Below are positions 24,513 through 33,146 of a stretch of 37,318 nt of DNA, piece by piece. How positions within the stretch are numbered: position 1 is the stretch's first letter; every line of letters begins with the position of its first letter. The notes under the pieces were generated by a model. That model ran no database searches. It saw only the letters and a list, made by a program, of their open reading frames with translations, and was not told the DNA's origin. The translations under genes and the position numbers were made by a program. This DNA comes from Patescibacteria group bacterium. Lineage in GTDB: Bacteria; Patescibacteriota; WWE3; UBA101185; UBA10185. The stretch lies in contig JAFGOI010000007.1 of assembly GCA_016926555.1 (NCBI GenBank), positions 1-37,318 of the forward strand, in the 5' to 3' direction.

Positions 24513-24803
24513 CTCTTCAAGAGACCTAAGCAACATTTCCCTGAAAGCAGGGTTCCTTTTCAAATCTTTTATTAATGAAACTATCTTTTTATCATTTAAT
24601 TTGTAAAAAACTTCTCTGCCTTTTTTCTCATTCTTAAGAAATCCAAGCGATGCGAGAACCCTCAAATGATGAGATGCTAGATTCTCTTCCATATTTAACT
24701 TATCTGCCACCGTACTGACATTCTTCTCACCACTGCTTAGATAACTTAATATTTTCATTCTATTTTGATCAGACAATGCTTTTGAAACCTTTGCTAAAAC
24801 CAT
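24510..24803 (-). CDS. ArsR-family winged-helix regulator
   Basis: A 97-residue protein with the ArsR fold: VSKALSDQNRMKILSYLSSG, then NVSTVADKLNMEENLASHHLRVLASLGFL as the recognition helix region and GREVFYKLN in the wing. It has no Cys at all, so the classical metal-sensing sites are absent; signal unknown. Its promoter (TTGAAA-17-TAAAGT, 6 bases before ATG) contains the perfect inverted repeat CAACA-TT-TGTTG, which is well placed for autorepression. It sits between comM and comEA, on the same strand, and could control competence genes. Confidence 0.85.
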   Translation of the reverse strand: MVLAKVSKALSDQNRMKILSYLSSGEKNVSTVADKLNMEENLASHHLRVLASLGFLKNEKKGREVFYKLNDKKIVSLIKDLKRNPAFREMLLRSLEE

Positions 24804-24809
24804 TGCCTA

Positions 24810-24838
24810 ACTTTACAACATTTGTTGGAATATTTCAA
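24810..24838 (-). promoter_or_regulatory. Leaderless promoter and operator of the ArsR gene
   Basis: Minus strand: TTGAAA (24838-24833), 17 bp, TAAAGT (24815-24810), 6 bases to ATG 24803. The inverted repeat CAACATTTGTTG (24816-24827) fills part of the spacer; an imperfect palindrome (24825-24838) overlaps the -35. Confidence 0.7.
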
Positions 24839-26382
24839 CTTGATCGAATTCTATAGTGCAAAGCCTCCGCAATGTGACTATCTTCTATATTTTCGGAACC
24901 CGCCAAATCGGCGATAGTTCGAGACACCCTTAATAGCTTAATGTATGATCTGGCAGAAAGACAAAATTTTGTCATAGCCTGACTCAATATCTGTATACCT
25001 TCCCTCGAAATAACACAATACTTTCTTATGCTAGTAGCATCCATTTTAGAATTACAATTATACTTATCATTCTTAAACCTCTCTTTTTGCAATGAAACAG
25101 CTCTGCTAATTCTTTCACAAACCTCCTGTACTATATTACCGGAGTCCTCTCTGTTCACACTATATAAGGTTTCCATTTGGTTACTAGTCAGCGGAATTAC
25201 ATCAACATATAGATCAATCCGATCTAATAATGGTCCTGAGAGACGAGACTTATAATTCTCAATGGCCCGAGGTGTACACTCGCACTTGTTATTATAGTGT
25301 CCGTAGTAACCACAAGGACAGGGATTTCTAGCTGCCACCAATATAAAATCTGCGGGAAATATATATCTTCTCTTATTTCGTACAATACACACGTTCCCTT
25401 CCTCAAGGGGCTGTCTCAAAGATTCCAGTACCATGCGCGAAAATTCATTTATTTCGTCCAAAAATAAAACTCCTCTATGCGCTAAAGTAATTTCACCTGG
25501 AACAGGGATAGCGCCACCACCCACCAACCCGATATATGACACAGTATGATGAGGTGATCGGTAGGGTCTATCTTCCACCAAGGAACCCGATGGGGGTATT
25601 TTACCAAGAGATGAATATATTTTTGTAACCTCTACTGATTCATCTTTTTCCATCTTTGGCAATAAATACTTTACCGATTTAGCTAACATACTTTTACCTG
25701 TTCCCGGTGGACCCGTGAAAATTATATTATGTCTACCTGCAACTGATATCTCGATCGCTCGCTTTGCATTCTCTTGTCCAATTATGTCACTAAATGGGTT
25801 GCGATTTTGACGAGTATTTGCCTTGTTTACAGCATTATTCTTTTCCCTAATACTCGCTTCTATATCAATCTCCCCCTTAAGATGATAATACAGTTGTAAA
25901 AGGTCGTTAACACCAAAAACCTTGATTTTAGCCGCTCCTAAAGACTCCTGGACACACTCTTTTGGAACAAAAATACTGGTATAGGAATTCTCCCGAGCGT
26001 AATCAGCCAACAAAAACGATCCATTTACATGCTTTACATGTCCATTCAATGACAATTCTCCGAAAAACATAGCTTTTTCTGATGGCTGTATATTATATTG
26101 CGCACATAATATACCCACAGCGATAGGAAGGTCATAAAATGACCCGGTCTTTTGAACATCTGCAGGTGCAAGGTTTACAATCACTCTTTTTCTACTCGGA
26201 AAATTCAAACCCAAGTTATTAAAAGACATCTTAATCCGATGCTTACTCTCCGCAATAGTCTTCGCAGGAAGACCTACAATGTCAAAACACGGCAACCCTC
26301 TAGAACTAGTTGACACCTCGACTTCAACTTTGGAAATATCCAAACCATCAATAGATATTGAAGCAATACTAACAAATATAAT
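24835..26382 (-). CDS. comM: ComM/YifB family AAA+ ATPase (Mg-chelatase-like)
   Basis: ComM is a hexameric helicase promoting branch migration of transforming DNA. The order is standard: N-terminal ChlI domain (GLPCFDIVGLP, VNLAPADVQKTGSFYDLPIA), AAA+ core with Walker A GPPGTGKS and Walker B VLFLDEINEF, a four-Cys segment (NPCPCGYYGHYNNKCEC) and the C-terminal helical domain. The first ordinary start codon is TTG 26343, but the preceding frame encodes FVSIASISIDGLD, which aligns without gaps to the conserved N-terminus of E. coli YifB. I therefore extend it to a non-standard ATT at 26382 (ATA at 26379 is the alternative). It would overlap the dprA end by 14 bases. Confidence 0.85.
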   Translation of the reverse strand: MIFVSIASISIDGLDISKVEVEVSTSSRGLPCFDIVGLPAKTIAESKHRIKMSFNNLGLNFPSRKRVIVNLAPADVQKTGSFYDLPIAVGILCAQYNIQPSEKAMFFGELSLNGHVKHVNGSFLLADYARENSYTSIFVPKECVQESLGAAKIKVFGVNDLLQLYYHLKGEIDIEASIREKNNAVNKANTRQNRNPFSDIIGQENAKRAIEISVAGRHNIIFTGPPGTGKSMLAKSVKYLLPKMEKDESVEVTKIYSSLGKIPPSGSLVEDRPYRSPHHTVSYIGLVGGGAIPVPGEITLAHRGVLFLDEINEFSRMVLESLRQPLEEGNVCIVRNKRRYIFPADFILVAARNPCPCGYYGHYNNKCECTPRAIENYKSRLSGPLLDRIDLYVDVIPLTSNQMETLYSVNREDSGNIVQEVCERISRAVSLQKERFKNDKYNCNSKMDATSIRKYCVISREGIQILSQAMTKFCLSARSYIKLLRVSRTIADLAGSENIEDSHIAEALHYRIRSS

Positions 26383-27280
26383 ACTTACCCCCTATCTCCT
26401 GCAGATAACCAGATAAGCACATACGAACAACAATTGTATTCAAGCGAGCTATAGATACTCCTAATATACTAGCTAATGAGTCAATATCTACCGGATCAGA
26501 CTTTATTAACCTTAGAATTTGTACTTCTATATCCTCTTTTAGGCTCTTTTCATTAGATATACCTACTTGTGTATCACTTTCTTGCACAACAATATAACTA
26601 GGATAGGCCTCCCCATAATAATATTTAACTATTCTTTCACCGGAATAAACACCCTCCGCGTAAGAATTGATTATCCCCAAGCATCCTAAAGACTGTGTAC
26701 TAAAAATACTTCCCGGAACTGCAAAGACCTTTCTATTATACTCATTCGCCAACCCAGCAGTTATGAGGGATCCGCTATTCGGTTCTGCCTCTACTATTAA
26801 CACCGCTTTACATAGTCCAGCCACTATTCTGTTACGCTTTGGATAATACCATTTCCTCGGCGGCGTATTACCCGGCAACTCAGACAAAATGACGCTGTCT
26901 GATCTCAGCATTCTATTATATAGATCCTCCTGGTAACTTGGATGAATAACTTCAATGCCACAAGGCATTACTGCGACGGTAGTCAAACCAGAATCTAATG
27001 AGATTTTATGCGCATGGGCATCTGCACCATACATAAAACCGGACACGATAGTAATGTCTGTATAAACCAAACTAGAGATAACAGTTTCAATTACCTTCTT
27101 TCCATAAGGGGTAAGTCTTCTGCTCCCCACAACACCTAAACAACGATCAAAAATATCTTTGGTATAACGCCCTTTGCAAAAAATCATTTCAGGCGGATCT
27201 TTTATAATTCTTAGTAATTCTGGATAGTCTTCATCCTCGATAGCAATCTTTTTAAGCATACATAACTTATTAAAGTACAT
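26369..27280 (-). CDS. dprA: DprA, DNA-processing/RecA-loading protein
   Basis: Binds incoming single-stranded DNA and loads RecA during transformation. The Rossmann-like core has LGVVGSRRLTPYGKK, VSGFMYGADAHAHKISLDSG, MPCGIEVIHP, SELPGNTPPRKWYYPKRNRI and EPNSGSLITAGLANEYNRKVFAVPGSI; the last 60 residues form the DprA winged helix (IDSLASILGVSIARLNTIV). I chose ATG 27280 because TAAAAT lies 5 bases before it; ATG 27259 would also keep the conserved EDEDYPELLRIIKDPP. It leads the dprA-comM unit and is divergent from the MerR-like gene. Confidence 0.93.
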   Translation of the reverse strand: MYFNKLCMLKKIAIEDEDYPELLRIIKDPPEMIFCKGRYTKDIFDRCLGVVGSRRLTPYGKKVIETVISSLVYTDITIVSGFMYGADAHAHKISLDSGLTTVAVMPCGIEVIHPSYQEDLYNRMLRSDSVILSELPGNTPPRKWYYPKRNRIVAGLCKAVLIVEAEPNSGSLITAGLANEYNRKVFAVPGSIFSTQSLGCLGIINSYAEGVYSGERIVKYYYGEAYPSYIVVQESDTQVGISNEKSLKEDIEVQILRLIKSDPVDIDSLASILGVSIARLNTIVVRMCLSGYLQEIGGKYYIC

Positions 27281-27285
27281 GACAA

Positions 27286-27291
27286 ATTTTA
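27286..27291 (-). promoter_or_regulatory. -10 box of dprA
   Basis: TAAAAT on the minus strand, 5 bases before ATG 27280; no good -35. Predicts a leaderless start. Confidence 0.5.
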
Positions 27292-27323
27292 CAAGAGAGT
27301 GTATTCTATTTTTCACAGAAGTC

Positions 27324-27332
27324 TGGTATACT
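27324..27332 (+). promoter_or_regulatory. Extended -10 promoter of the MerR-like gene
   Basis: TGGTATACT (TG-n-TATACT). Predicted start near 27339, about 30 bases before ATG 27369; no clear Shine-Dalgarno in that short leader. Confidence 0.5.
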
Positions 27333-27368
27333 TATTTCGGTTTTACGACTGCCCACATTAGGATTTTG

Positions 27369-28031
27369 ATGAATAATCTAATTAGCATAGAAAGATTAAT
27401 AAAAAACGCCAAGAAAAAAGGTATAGATTTTGGAAAAGGTGATCCCTATAACCGTCTCAGATACTACACAAAAATGGGATGGCTACCCCACACTGTAAGA
27501 AAAAAAGATAAAAAAGGCGACGTGAAGGGACATTATCCAGCTTGGGCACTTGATCATTTAATACTAATAGAGGAGCTGAAAGAAAAAGGCTTATCTAACG
27601 AGGAAATCGCAAAAAGATTAAGCGCTAAAAACAAACTCGTAAATTTCTTTGATTTACTCAAGGACACAAACACAAGAAACCTCGTACTCAGTTATATAGC
27701 TTTCGGAATGATAGTCATCATATTCCTTACTGAAATGGGATTATTAAAAATTGGTAAAACGAAAGATATACTGTTCAATCCCTCAATTACTAGCGTCACA
27801 GCCCAAATACTAGATAGTGGAAATGCCTTTATTCCTACGAACACAGACTCTGTATTTATAAAGACCTCATTTATCAATAGAAATATGAAAGTGAATGTCA
27901 CATTTAACCAAGATTACTATCCAGCTACAAGATATTGGATAGAAGAAATCAAAGATTACGAAGGCTTTATAATCAAACTGGATTCACCAGTAGAGAACAA
28001 TCCAGATTTCAACTGGTGGGTGACTAATTAA
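27369..28031 (+). CDS. Membrane-anchored MerR-like HTH protein
   Basis: The N-terminal 85 residues resemble a MerR-type winged helix: DPYNRLRYYTKMGWLPHTVRK, a basic wing, HYPAWALDHLILIEELKEKG and LSNEEIAKRLS. A single hydrophobic helix follows (about 105-126), then about 90 residues predicted outside the membrane, with several Asn/Asp/Tyr and a final NPDFNWWVTN. A DNA-binding head with an external domain suggests a one-component sensor, or a protein tethering DNA to the membrane. The external domain is not one I recognise. I used ATG 27369; the longer frame from 27279 runs through the promoter and dprA's 5' end. Confidence 0.7.
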   Translation: MNNLISIERLIKNAKKKGIDFGKGDPYNRLRYYTKMGWLPHTVRKKDKKGDVKGHYPAWALDHLILIEELKEKGLSNEEIAKRLSAKNKLVNFFDLLKDTNTRNLVLSYIAFGMIVIIFLTEMGLLKIGKTKDILFNPSITSVTAQILDSGNAFIPTNTDSVFIKTSFINRNMKVNVTFNQDYYPATRYWIEEIKDYEGFIIKLDSPVENNPDFNWWVTN

Positions 28032-28057
28032 GCACCGTTACGCCAAATAATATATCC

Positions 28058-28074
28058 ATTCCCGTCACGGGAAT
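28058..28074. repeat. Perfect inverted repeat upstream of the O-antigen ligase promoter
   Basis: ATTCCCG-TCA-CGGGAAT, 6 bp before the TTGACA at 28081 and 27 bases after the MerR-like gene. No T-run follows, so it looks more like an operator than a terminator. Confidence 0.5.
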
Positions 28075-28080
28075 TGCCTC

Positions 28081-28109
28081 TTGACAGACATCTCTTTTTA
28101 TCCCACACT
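28081..28109 (+). promoter_or_regulatory. Promoter of the O-antigen ligase/TPR gene
   Basis: TTGACA (28081-28086), 17 bp, CACACT (28104-28109), 7 bases to ATG 28117. The -10 is weak but resembles the rplJ TACACT. This rules against the TTG at 28081 being the start codon. Confidence 0.55.
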
Positions 28110-28116
28110 TAATATT

Positions 28117-30417
28117 ATGGAACAAATTAGTAATCAAAGGTTTATAATCAATAAAATTTTAAAGATACTACCTTTGGTAATTACAGCTTTGATGCCAGTG
28201 TTTTTCTTACCAACCACCACAGAGTTCTTCGAGATGAACAAATTAGCTCTGTTAATAGTAGGGACTATACTGATGTCAGTTTTGCTTACACTTAAGATAG
28301 TATCTGGGGATAAGATAAGATTTGTAAAATCTATAATCGACCTCCCTCTGTGGGCATATGGTTTAGTCCTAATACTGGCCACAGTGTTTTCCATCAACAA
28401 AACTCAGAGTATATATGGTGGATATGGAAGATGGTTTCCAAGCTTGCTAGCCTTCCTTGGTCTACTTGCCTACTTCTACCTTTCTACATACATGTTTGAC
28501 ACCAAGAAAGACGTCAAAAATGCCCTTTATGTACTTCTCGGCGGCGTAAGCATATCCGTATTGGTAGCCCTACTTGCGTACTTCAAAATCTATATGGGAA
28601 CAGCAGCCTACATGAAAGTGCCGGGATTTACTTTAGCAGGATCAACCACTACTACTGCTGTATTGGCAGGCATAGGTGTTGGTCTATCCATAGCTTTATT
28701 AGCCTATGAAAATAAGAAGTCCAGAAGTTACTTACTAATAGGCGCTACTACAGTCAACTTGCTATATGTCGTATTAGTGAGTATTACCCCCGGATGGGTA
28801 GCTCTAGTCACAAGTCTTCTGGGTGTGGCAACATATGTCAACCTTCAAAAATTTGCGGAGAAAAGGTCGGAAATGATAGCTCTTGCGGGAACATTACTAG
28901 CTGTAGTATTTACGCTTGTTCTTCCTACTACAAGAGACTTAATAAAAAATAAACAGTACCCTAAAGAACTTGTACTCCCTCTTAGAGAAAGTTGGATGAT
29001 CACTTCCTCCATAACAAGAGATTTCCCACTCCTAGGTACTGGCCCATCAACATTTAATTTAAACTTTCCAAGATACAGACCGGCAGGATTGAATCAGGGA
29101 GATCTATGGAATACGAGATTCGATAAAGCGCATAACGAAATTCTAAATATGATTGGTGGCCTTGGCTTATTAGGACTACTATCTCTAATATTTATGGGTT
29201 CCAGAGTACTTAAACTGGTCAACGGAGCAAAAAGTATTCCAGACGATTCTGGAATAAACGCAGCAGCAAGTGTGATAATACTGTCAATCGGTGCATCGTT
29301 CTTCGTTACATATGCAACTGTGCTGACGGCCTTTATCATCTTCTCCGCATTTAGCTATATAGTAGCGGCAAACGCGATTGGTAAAGATAAACTGGAACTA
29401 TCCGATGTTGTGGTAGTCAATTTCGCACAAGTCTCCGCAGTCTCAAGCCTGGGTGAGCTAAAAGTCGCACAGGAAAGCTATACAAAATACATAGTTGCAG
29501 TGCCTTTACTTCTAGTTACTGGCTACTTCGGATACCTAAACTACAGAAATTATATGGCTGAGGTATACATGAGAAGTGCTATGATGGCCACTGCCACTGA
29601 TGCCGCAAAGTCATATGAACTTCAAGGAAAAGCGATAAACATGAACCCCCAGAGAGACATTTATCACACAACATACGCTCAAACTAATCTTGCACTAGCG
29701 AATGTACTAGCCGCAAAAGGCGCAGACTTGACAGATGCTGACAGAAAAACAATACAGACATTAATATCTCAATCTATCCGAAGCGCTAGAATAGCAACAG
29801 AGATAATCAACCCGCTTAATGTCAGCAACTGGGAAACTAGAGCCGTAATATACAGAAGCCTAGTAAACGTAGCAAATAACGCGGCTGATTGGGCTGTAAG
29901 ATCATACAACAATGCTATACAGCTAGATCCAACAAATGCGAGACTAAGACTTAATCTCGGAGGCATCTACTACGCTGCCGGAGATTATTTATCCGCCGCT
30001 AACCAATTCAGACAAGCAACTGCACTAAAGAACAACTATGCAAATGCTTACTACAATTTCGCACAGGCACTAAAACAGCTGAAAAACTACCCTAATGCTA
30101 TAGCGGCTCTTGAGATAACAAAAAATCTCGTTGGGAAAAATTCGTCCGACTTCCAAAAGGTCGAAAACGAATTAGCACAACTTAGATCCCAGCCTCAGGT
30201 TGCAGGAGCGCAGGCAACCAAACCCAGCGTTGAGGAGATTGCAGGTACATCAGTTGAAGAAACAGCCCCAGCAAACCAACCTCCTCTGACCAACACAGGA
30301 GAACAAGTAACAAAAGAGGGGGAACTAAACCTTGAACAACTCCCTCCTAGAGAACAGCCAATAGTTGAGGGGCAACCGCAACCTACTGTGACACCAACAC
30401 CTACACCCGCTGAATAA
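28117..30417 (+). CDS. O-antigen ligase/polymerase-like membrane protein with TPR and Pro/Thr-rich tail
   Basis: A 766-residue protein. Residues about 1-460 hold a dozen hydrophobic helices and a Wzy_C/WaaL-type loop (GTGPSTFNLNFPRYRP, then NEILNMIGGLGLLGLLSLI), as in enzymes that polymerise or ligate lipid-linked glycans at the outer face of the membrane. After a membrane segment near 480 (YIVAVPLLLVTGYFGYL) comes an external region with tetratricopeptide repeats (NNAIQLDPTNARLRLNLG, NNYANAYYNFAQALKQLKNY), then a tail rich in Pro, Thr, Gln and Glu. A strong terminator follows. Probably attaches a glycan to surface protein or polysaccharide; polymerase and ligase roles cannot be separated by sequence. 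Confidence 0.83.
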   Translation: MEQISNQRFIINKILKILPLVITALMPVFFLPTTTEFFEMNKLALLIVGTILMSVLLTLKIVSGDKIRFVKSIIDLPLWAYGLVLILATVFSINKTQSIYGGYGRWFPSLLAFLGLLAYFYLSTYMFDTKKDVKNALYVLLGGVSISVLVALLAYFKIYMGTAAYMKVPGFTLAGSTTTTAVLAGIGVGLSIALLAYENKKSRSYLLIGATTVNLLYVVLVSITPGWVALVTSLLGVATYVNLQKFAEKRSEMIALAGTLLAVVFTLVLPTTRDLIKNKQYPKELVLPLRESWMITSSITRDFPLLGTGPSTFNLNFPRYRPAGLNQGDLWNTRFDKAHNEILNMIGGLGLLGLLSLIFMGSRVLKLVNGAKSIPDDSGINAAASVIILSIGASFFVTYATVLTAFIIFSAFSYIVAANAIGKDKLELSDVVVVNFAQVSAVSSLGELKVAQESYTKYIVAVPLLLVTGYFGYLNYRNYMAEVYMRSAMMATATDAAKSYELQGKAINMNPQRDIYHTTYAQTNLALANVLAAKGADLTDADRKTIQTLISQSIRSARIATEIINPLNVSNWETRAVIYRSLVNVANNAADWAVRSYNNAIQLDPTNARLRLNLGGIYYAAGDYLSAANQFRQATALKNNYANAYYNFAQALKQLKNYPNAIAALEITKNLVGKNSSDFQKVENELAQLRSQPQVAGAQATKPSVEEIAGTSVEETAPANQPPLTNTGEQVTKEGELNLEQLPPREQPIVEGQPQPTVTPTPTPAE

Positions 30418-30455
30418 TGTAGCGGTTCTTTACTTAAGACAGATCTAACTTAAGA

Positions 30456-30488
30456 GGGCCCGGGTTTTACCCGGGCCCCTTCTATTTT
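30456..30488 (+). terminator. Rho-independent terminator after the O-antigen ligase gene
   Basis: GGGCCCGGGT, a TTT loop, ACCCGGGCCC, then CTTCTATTTT: a perfect 10-bp GC-rich stem and a broken T-run 40 bases past the stop. Confidence 0.88.
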
Positions 30489-30607
30489 CTACGAAAATAA
30501 CAAAATCCACACAGGACACATGCACCAAATTCTTGGTAATGGTTATTGGCCGAAATAACGACTAATTCAGTCCGAATTATTCGCGCCCCACAATTTATAC
30601 AGAAACA

Positions 30608-30632
30608 AAAAAACACCCAATGGGTGTTTTTT
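30608..30632. terminator. Bidirectional terminator, mainly for tRNA-Ala/obg transcripts
   Basis: AAAAACACCC-AAT-GGGTGTTTTTT, symmetric with A and T runs on both sides. On the minus strand it lies 7 bases past the tRNA-Ala 3' end. Confidence 0.88.
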
Positions 30633-30638
30633 CATTTC

Positions 30639-30715
30639 TGGTGGACCGTAGGGGACTCGAACCCCTGGCCTCTACCATGCCATAGTAGCGCTCTAGCCAT
30701 CTGAGCTAACGGCCC
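30639..30715 (-). tRNA. tRNA-Ala (GGC)
   Basis: Acceptor GGGCCGT/ACGGTCC with the G3-U70 pair that identifies alanine tRNAs, anticodon loop ATGGCAT (anticodon GGC), T-loop TTCGAGT and encoded ACCA end. Confidence 0.95.
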
Positions 30716-30756
30716 GTAAAATGAATTATATCAAAGTTTCAAACCTACAACTCCTC

Positions 30757-31929
30757 TTAATATCTTTTGATATCTTTTTCCAAAACAGCATTATCGTCAA
30801 AAACCATCCGCTTATTCGGTAAGTTATCTATTGTATAAACCTTTACAGGCTTCTCCACCGTGAATAAAGGCTTTTTAGGAACCTTAGATAATTCAGACAA
30901 TATTCTTTTAGACAACTCATCCAATCCCTCGCCGGTAAAAGCTGATACGCCTAATATATTTAAATCACGTTTTTTAAAAGCTTTTTTTATATCAACCATC
31001 CTATCTCGTACCTCAGTTATATCAATTTTATTAACTACGGAAATCACTGGTTTTTTATCTAAATTGCGTCCGTGCTCTTTTAGCTCATTAGTAATTGTTT
31101 CGAAATTTTCAAGCGAGTTATTAACCACATCATAAATATCTTTACCTTGCAACGGGTCTACAACATGTACTAAAATCCTAGTCCGCTCAATGTGGCGCAA
31201 GAACTGGTCACCCAAACCTTTGCCTTGATATGCTCCCTCAATTAAACCGGGAATATCGGCAAGAATAATTTTACTCTTGTCGTTTAATGTCATAACTCCC
31301 AAATTTGGCGACAACGTCGTAAAGGGAAACTCTCCTACTTTAGCATTTGCATTAGTTAAAAAATTTAATAGAGTACTTTTCCCGGCATTTGGTAAACCCA
31401 CTAGCCCCACATCAGCAACTAATTTAATCTCAAGTTTTAACTCTATCTCTCGCGTAGTTTTACCTTTCGTGTACTGCCGGGGAGTTCTATTTGTGGAACT
31501 TCTAAACCTCCAATTTCCAACTCCACCTTCTCCCCCTTTCGCAACTAATAATACCTGCCCAGGATCCAGCATATCACCTAGTAACACTTCCTTCTCCTTA
31601 TTATCCTTATCCTCCTTATTCCTACGAATCTCGTAAATCAACGTGCCAACAGGGACATTAATATACAAATCTTCTCCGGAGGCACCCTTCATCTTTTTCA
31701 CCTTGCCCGCCTGGCCCTTTCCAGCTTTAAACACAGGGTGAGATCGGAAATCGGCTAGGGTAGCCATATTTGAATTTACTCTAAAATAGACACTGCCCCC
31801 GTCTCCGCCATCTCCACCTGAAGGCCCGCCCTTAGCAATCCCTTTCTCTCTCCTAAATGCAACTAAACCATCCCCGCCATCACCAGCTTTTATTTTTATT
31901 TGCGCTATATCAATCAGTTGTTTTGACAT
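30757..31929 (-). CDS. obg: Obg GTPase
   Basis: Essential GTPase linked to 50S subunit assembly and stress control. The N-terminal Obg fold (1-165) is Gly-rich (AGDGGDGLVAFRREKG, GGPSGGDGGDGGSV); the G domain has GLPNAGKST (178-186), FTTLSPNLGV, DIPGLIEGA, NKID and a final SAFTGEG. The C-terminus is only about 45 residues beyond the G domain, a short or degenerate OCT region, for a total of 390. It follows the M23 gene by 5 bases; an AGGGA lies 3 bases before ATG. Downstream is tRNA-Ala, probably in the same transcript. Confidence 0.95.
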   Translation of the reverse strand: MSKQLIDIAQIKIKAGDGGDGLVAFRREKGIAKGGPSGGDGGDGGSVYFRVNSNMATLADFRSHPVFKAGKGQAGKVKKMKGASGEDLYINVPVGTLIYEIRRNKEDKDNKEKEVLLGDMLDPGQVLLVAKGGEGGVGNWRFRSSTNRTPRQYTKGKTTREIELKLEIKLVADVGLVGLPNAGKSTLLNFLTNANAKVGEFPFTTLSPNLGVMTLNDKSKIILADIPGLIEGAYQGKGLGDQFLRHIERTRILVHVVDPLQGKDIYDVVNNSLENFETITNELKEHGRNLDKKPVISVVNKIDITEVRDRMVDIKKAFKKRDLNILGVSAFTGEGLDELSKRILSELSKVPKKPLFTVEKPVKVYTIDNLPNKRMVFDDNAVLEKDIKRY

Positions 31930-31934
31930 ATTCC

Positions 31935-33140
31935 CTAATTAGTATAATTTTGCGGGTTCTGCGGAACACCGTTATACTTGACCATAAAATGAACATGAGG
32001 TCCAGTTGAGTTACCCGTATTTCCCATCCAACCTATAATCTGTCCTCTTGACACCTTCTCACCATACTTTACATTAAGGCTACTCATATGACCATACACA
32101 GTTTCGTATCCATCCCCGTGGTCTATACGCACGTGAAGACCCAACCCAAACGGATCCCATCCCGCCCTTACTATCACACCATCTCTGCATGAAAAAAGAG
32201 GGGGCATTGGAGAACCACTTGGAGTGGTTATATCTACACCATTATGATACCAAGTGAAATATTGCGAAATTAAACGAACAGTAGTCGGCCACACACAGAA
32301 ATTCCTGCTGGGGATAGCTTCCCCAGACCCAAATGTCGGTGCAACTGCAACTGTTGGAGGAATGTACGGTTTAACCGGTTCGGGAACTTTAGCCCCCGGA
32401 ATAACTAGTTCGGTTCCCAAAGCTAACTTTGACGTGTCAAGAATATAGTTAAAATCGGCTACCGCCTGAACCGGAACATCATATTTTTCCGCAATTGAAG
32501 TCAGTGTGTCTCCTTTTTCAACTTTGTGCACCAACCCGGAAACAGGGGGTATACTTATTGCCGAGCCCACTTGCAGGATGGAATTATCCGTAAGGCTATT
32601 TACGTATTTCAAAGCATCCACGGAAATCTTAAACTTGGAACCGATCCCAAATAACGTATCCCCGGGTTGAATAGTGTACGAAAACGATTCCGTACTTTTC
32701 CTGATTGCCGGTACTTCGGTTAGAGCGGTTTCTCTTCGTGGAATAATATCATTAGCGATTTTTATGTAATCCTCGCTTTCCGTCTGTGCCATTACTAGAG
32801 GAGAACTGTTGAACGTTTCACCGAAAATAAAAACGAATAAAGCTGACAACATTACAGTTGCAAGAGCAACTGACCTTCCTAATTTACCGCGTGACCAGAT
32901 AAGTTTTTTAACAACAAAGGATTTAACTCTTCGGGGAACGTTACGAAAATACTTAAACGTCCATGAAAAAAACATACCAAGTAACTTAAACTTCAATAAA
33001 AGGTATTTAAAGAAGGAAAAGCCAAAGTCCTTCAATAAATTAATTCCCTGTTCAATTTTGTTTTTACCCTTTGGTCGGAAGGCGTCAAAACTTAGTTGAA
33101 AAAACCGCCTAGACCTTGGAAACTTGTAGGTTGGGGTCAT
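31935..33140 (-). CDS. M23 peptidase with two LysM domains
   Basis: A cell-wall hydrolase or its regulator. A long basic N-terminus (1-88) precedes one membrane segment (about 90-107, SVALATVMLSALFVFIFG). Two LysM peptidoglycan-binding domains follow (153-198, 203-248), then an M23 domain with HNGVD (His299, Asp303), YGHMS (His351) and GPHVHF (His382, His384), so the zinc site is complete. It probably cleaves peptide cross-links. TTGTTA-17-TAAAAT ends 6 bases before ATG. The 80-residue basic cytoplasmic tail is unusual for this family. Confidence 0.9.
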   Translation of the reverse strand: MTPTYKFPRSRRFFQLSFDAFRPKGKNKIEQGINLLKDFGFSFFKYLLLKFKLLGMFFSWTFKYFRNVPRRVKSFVVKKLIWSRGKLGRSVALATVMLSALFVFIFGETFNSSPLVMAQTESEDYIKIANDIIPRRETALTEVPAIRKSTESFSYTIQPGDTLFGIGSKFKISVDALKYVNSLTDNSILQVGSAISIPPVSGLVHKVEKGDTLTSIAEKYDVPVQAVADFNYILDTSKLALGTELVIPGAKVPEPVKPYIPPTVAVAPTFGSGEAIPSRNFCVWPTTVRLISQYFTWYHNGVDITTPSGSPMPPLFSCRDGVIVRAGWDPFGLGLHVRIDHGDGYETVYGHMSSLNVKYGEKVSRGQIIGWMGNTGNSTGPHVHFMVKYNGVPQNPQNYTN

Positions 33141-33146
33141 AGATAT

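Noticed and set aside
28081-28116. TTG at 28081 as the start of the O-antigen-ligase gene
   Set aside because: TTGACA there is a -35 box with a 17-bp spacer, and ATG 28117 follows the -10 by 7 bases.
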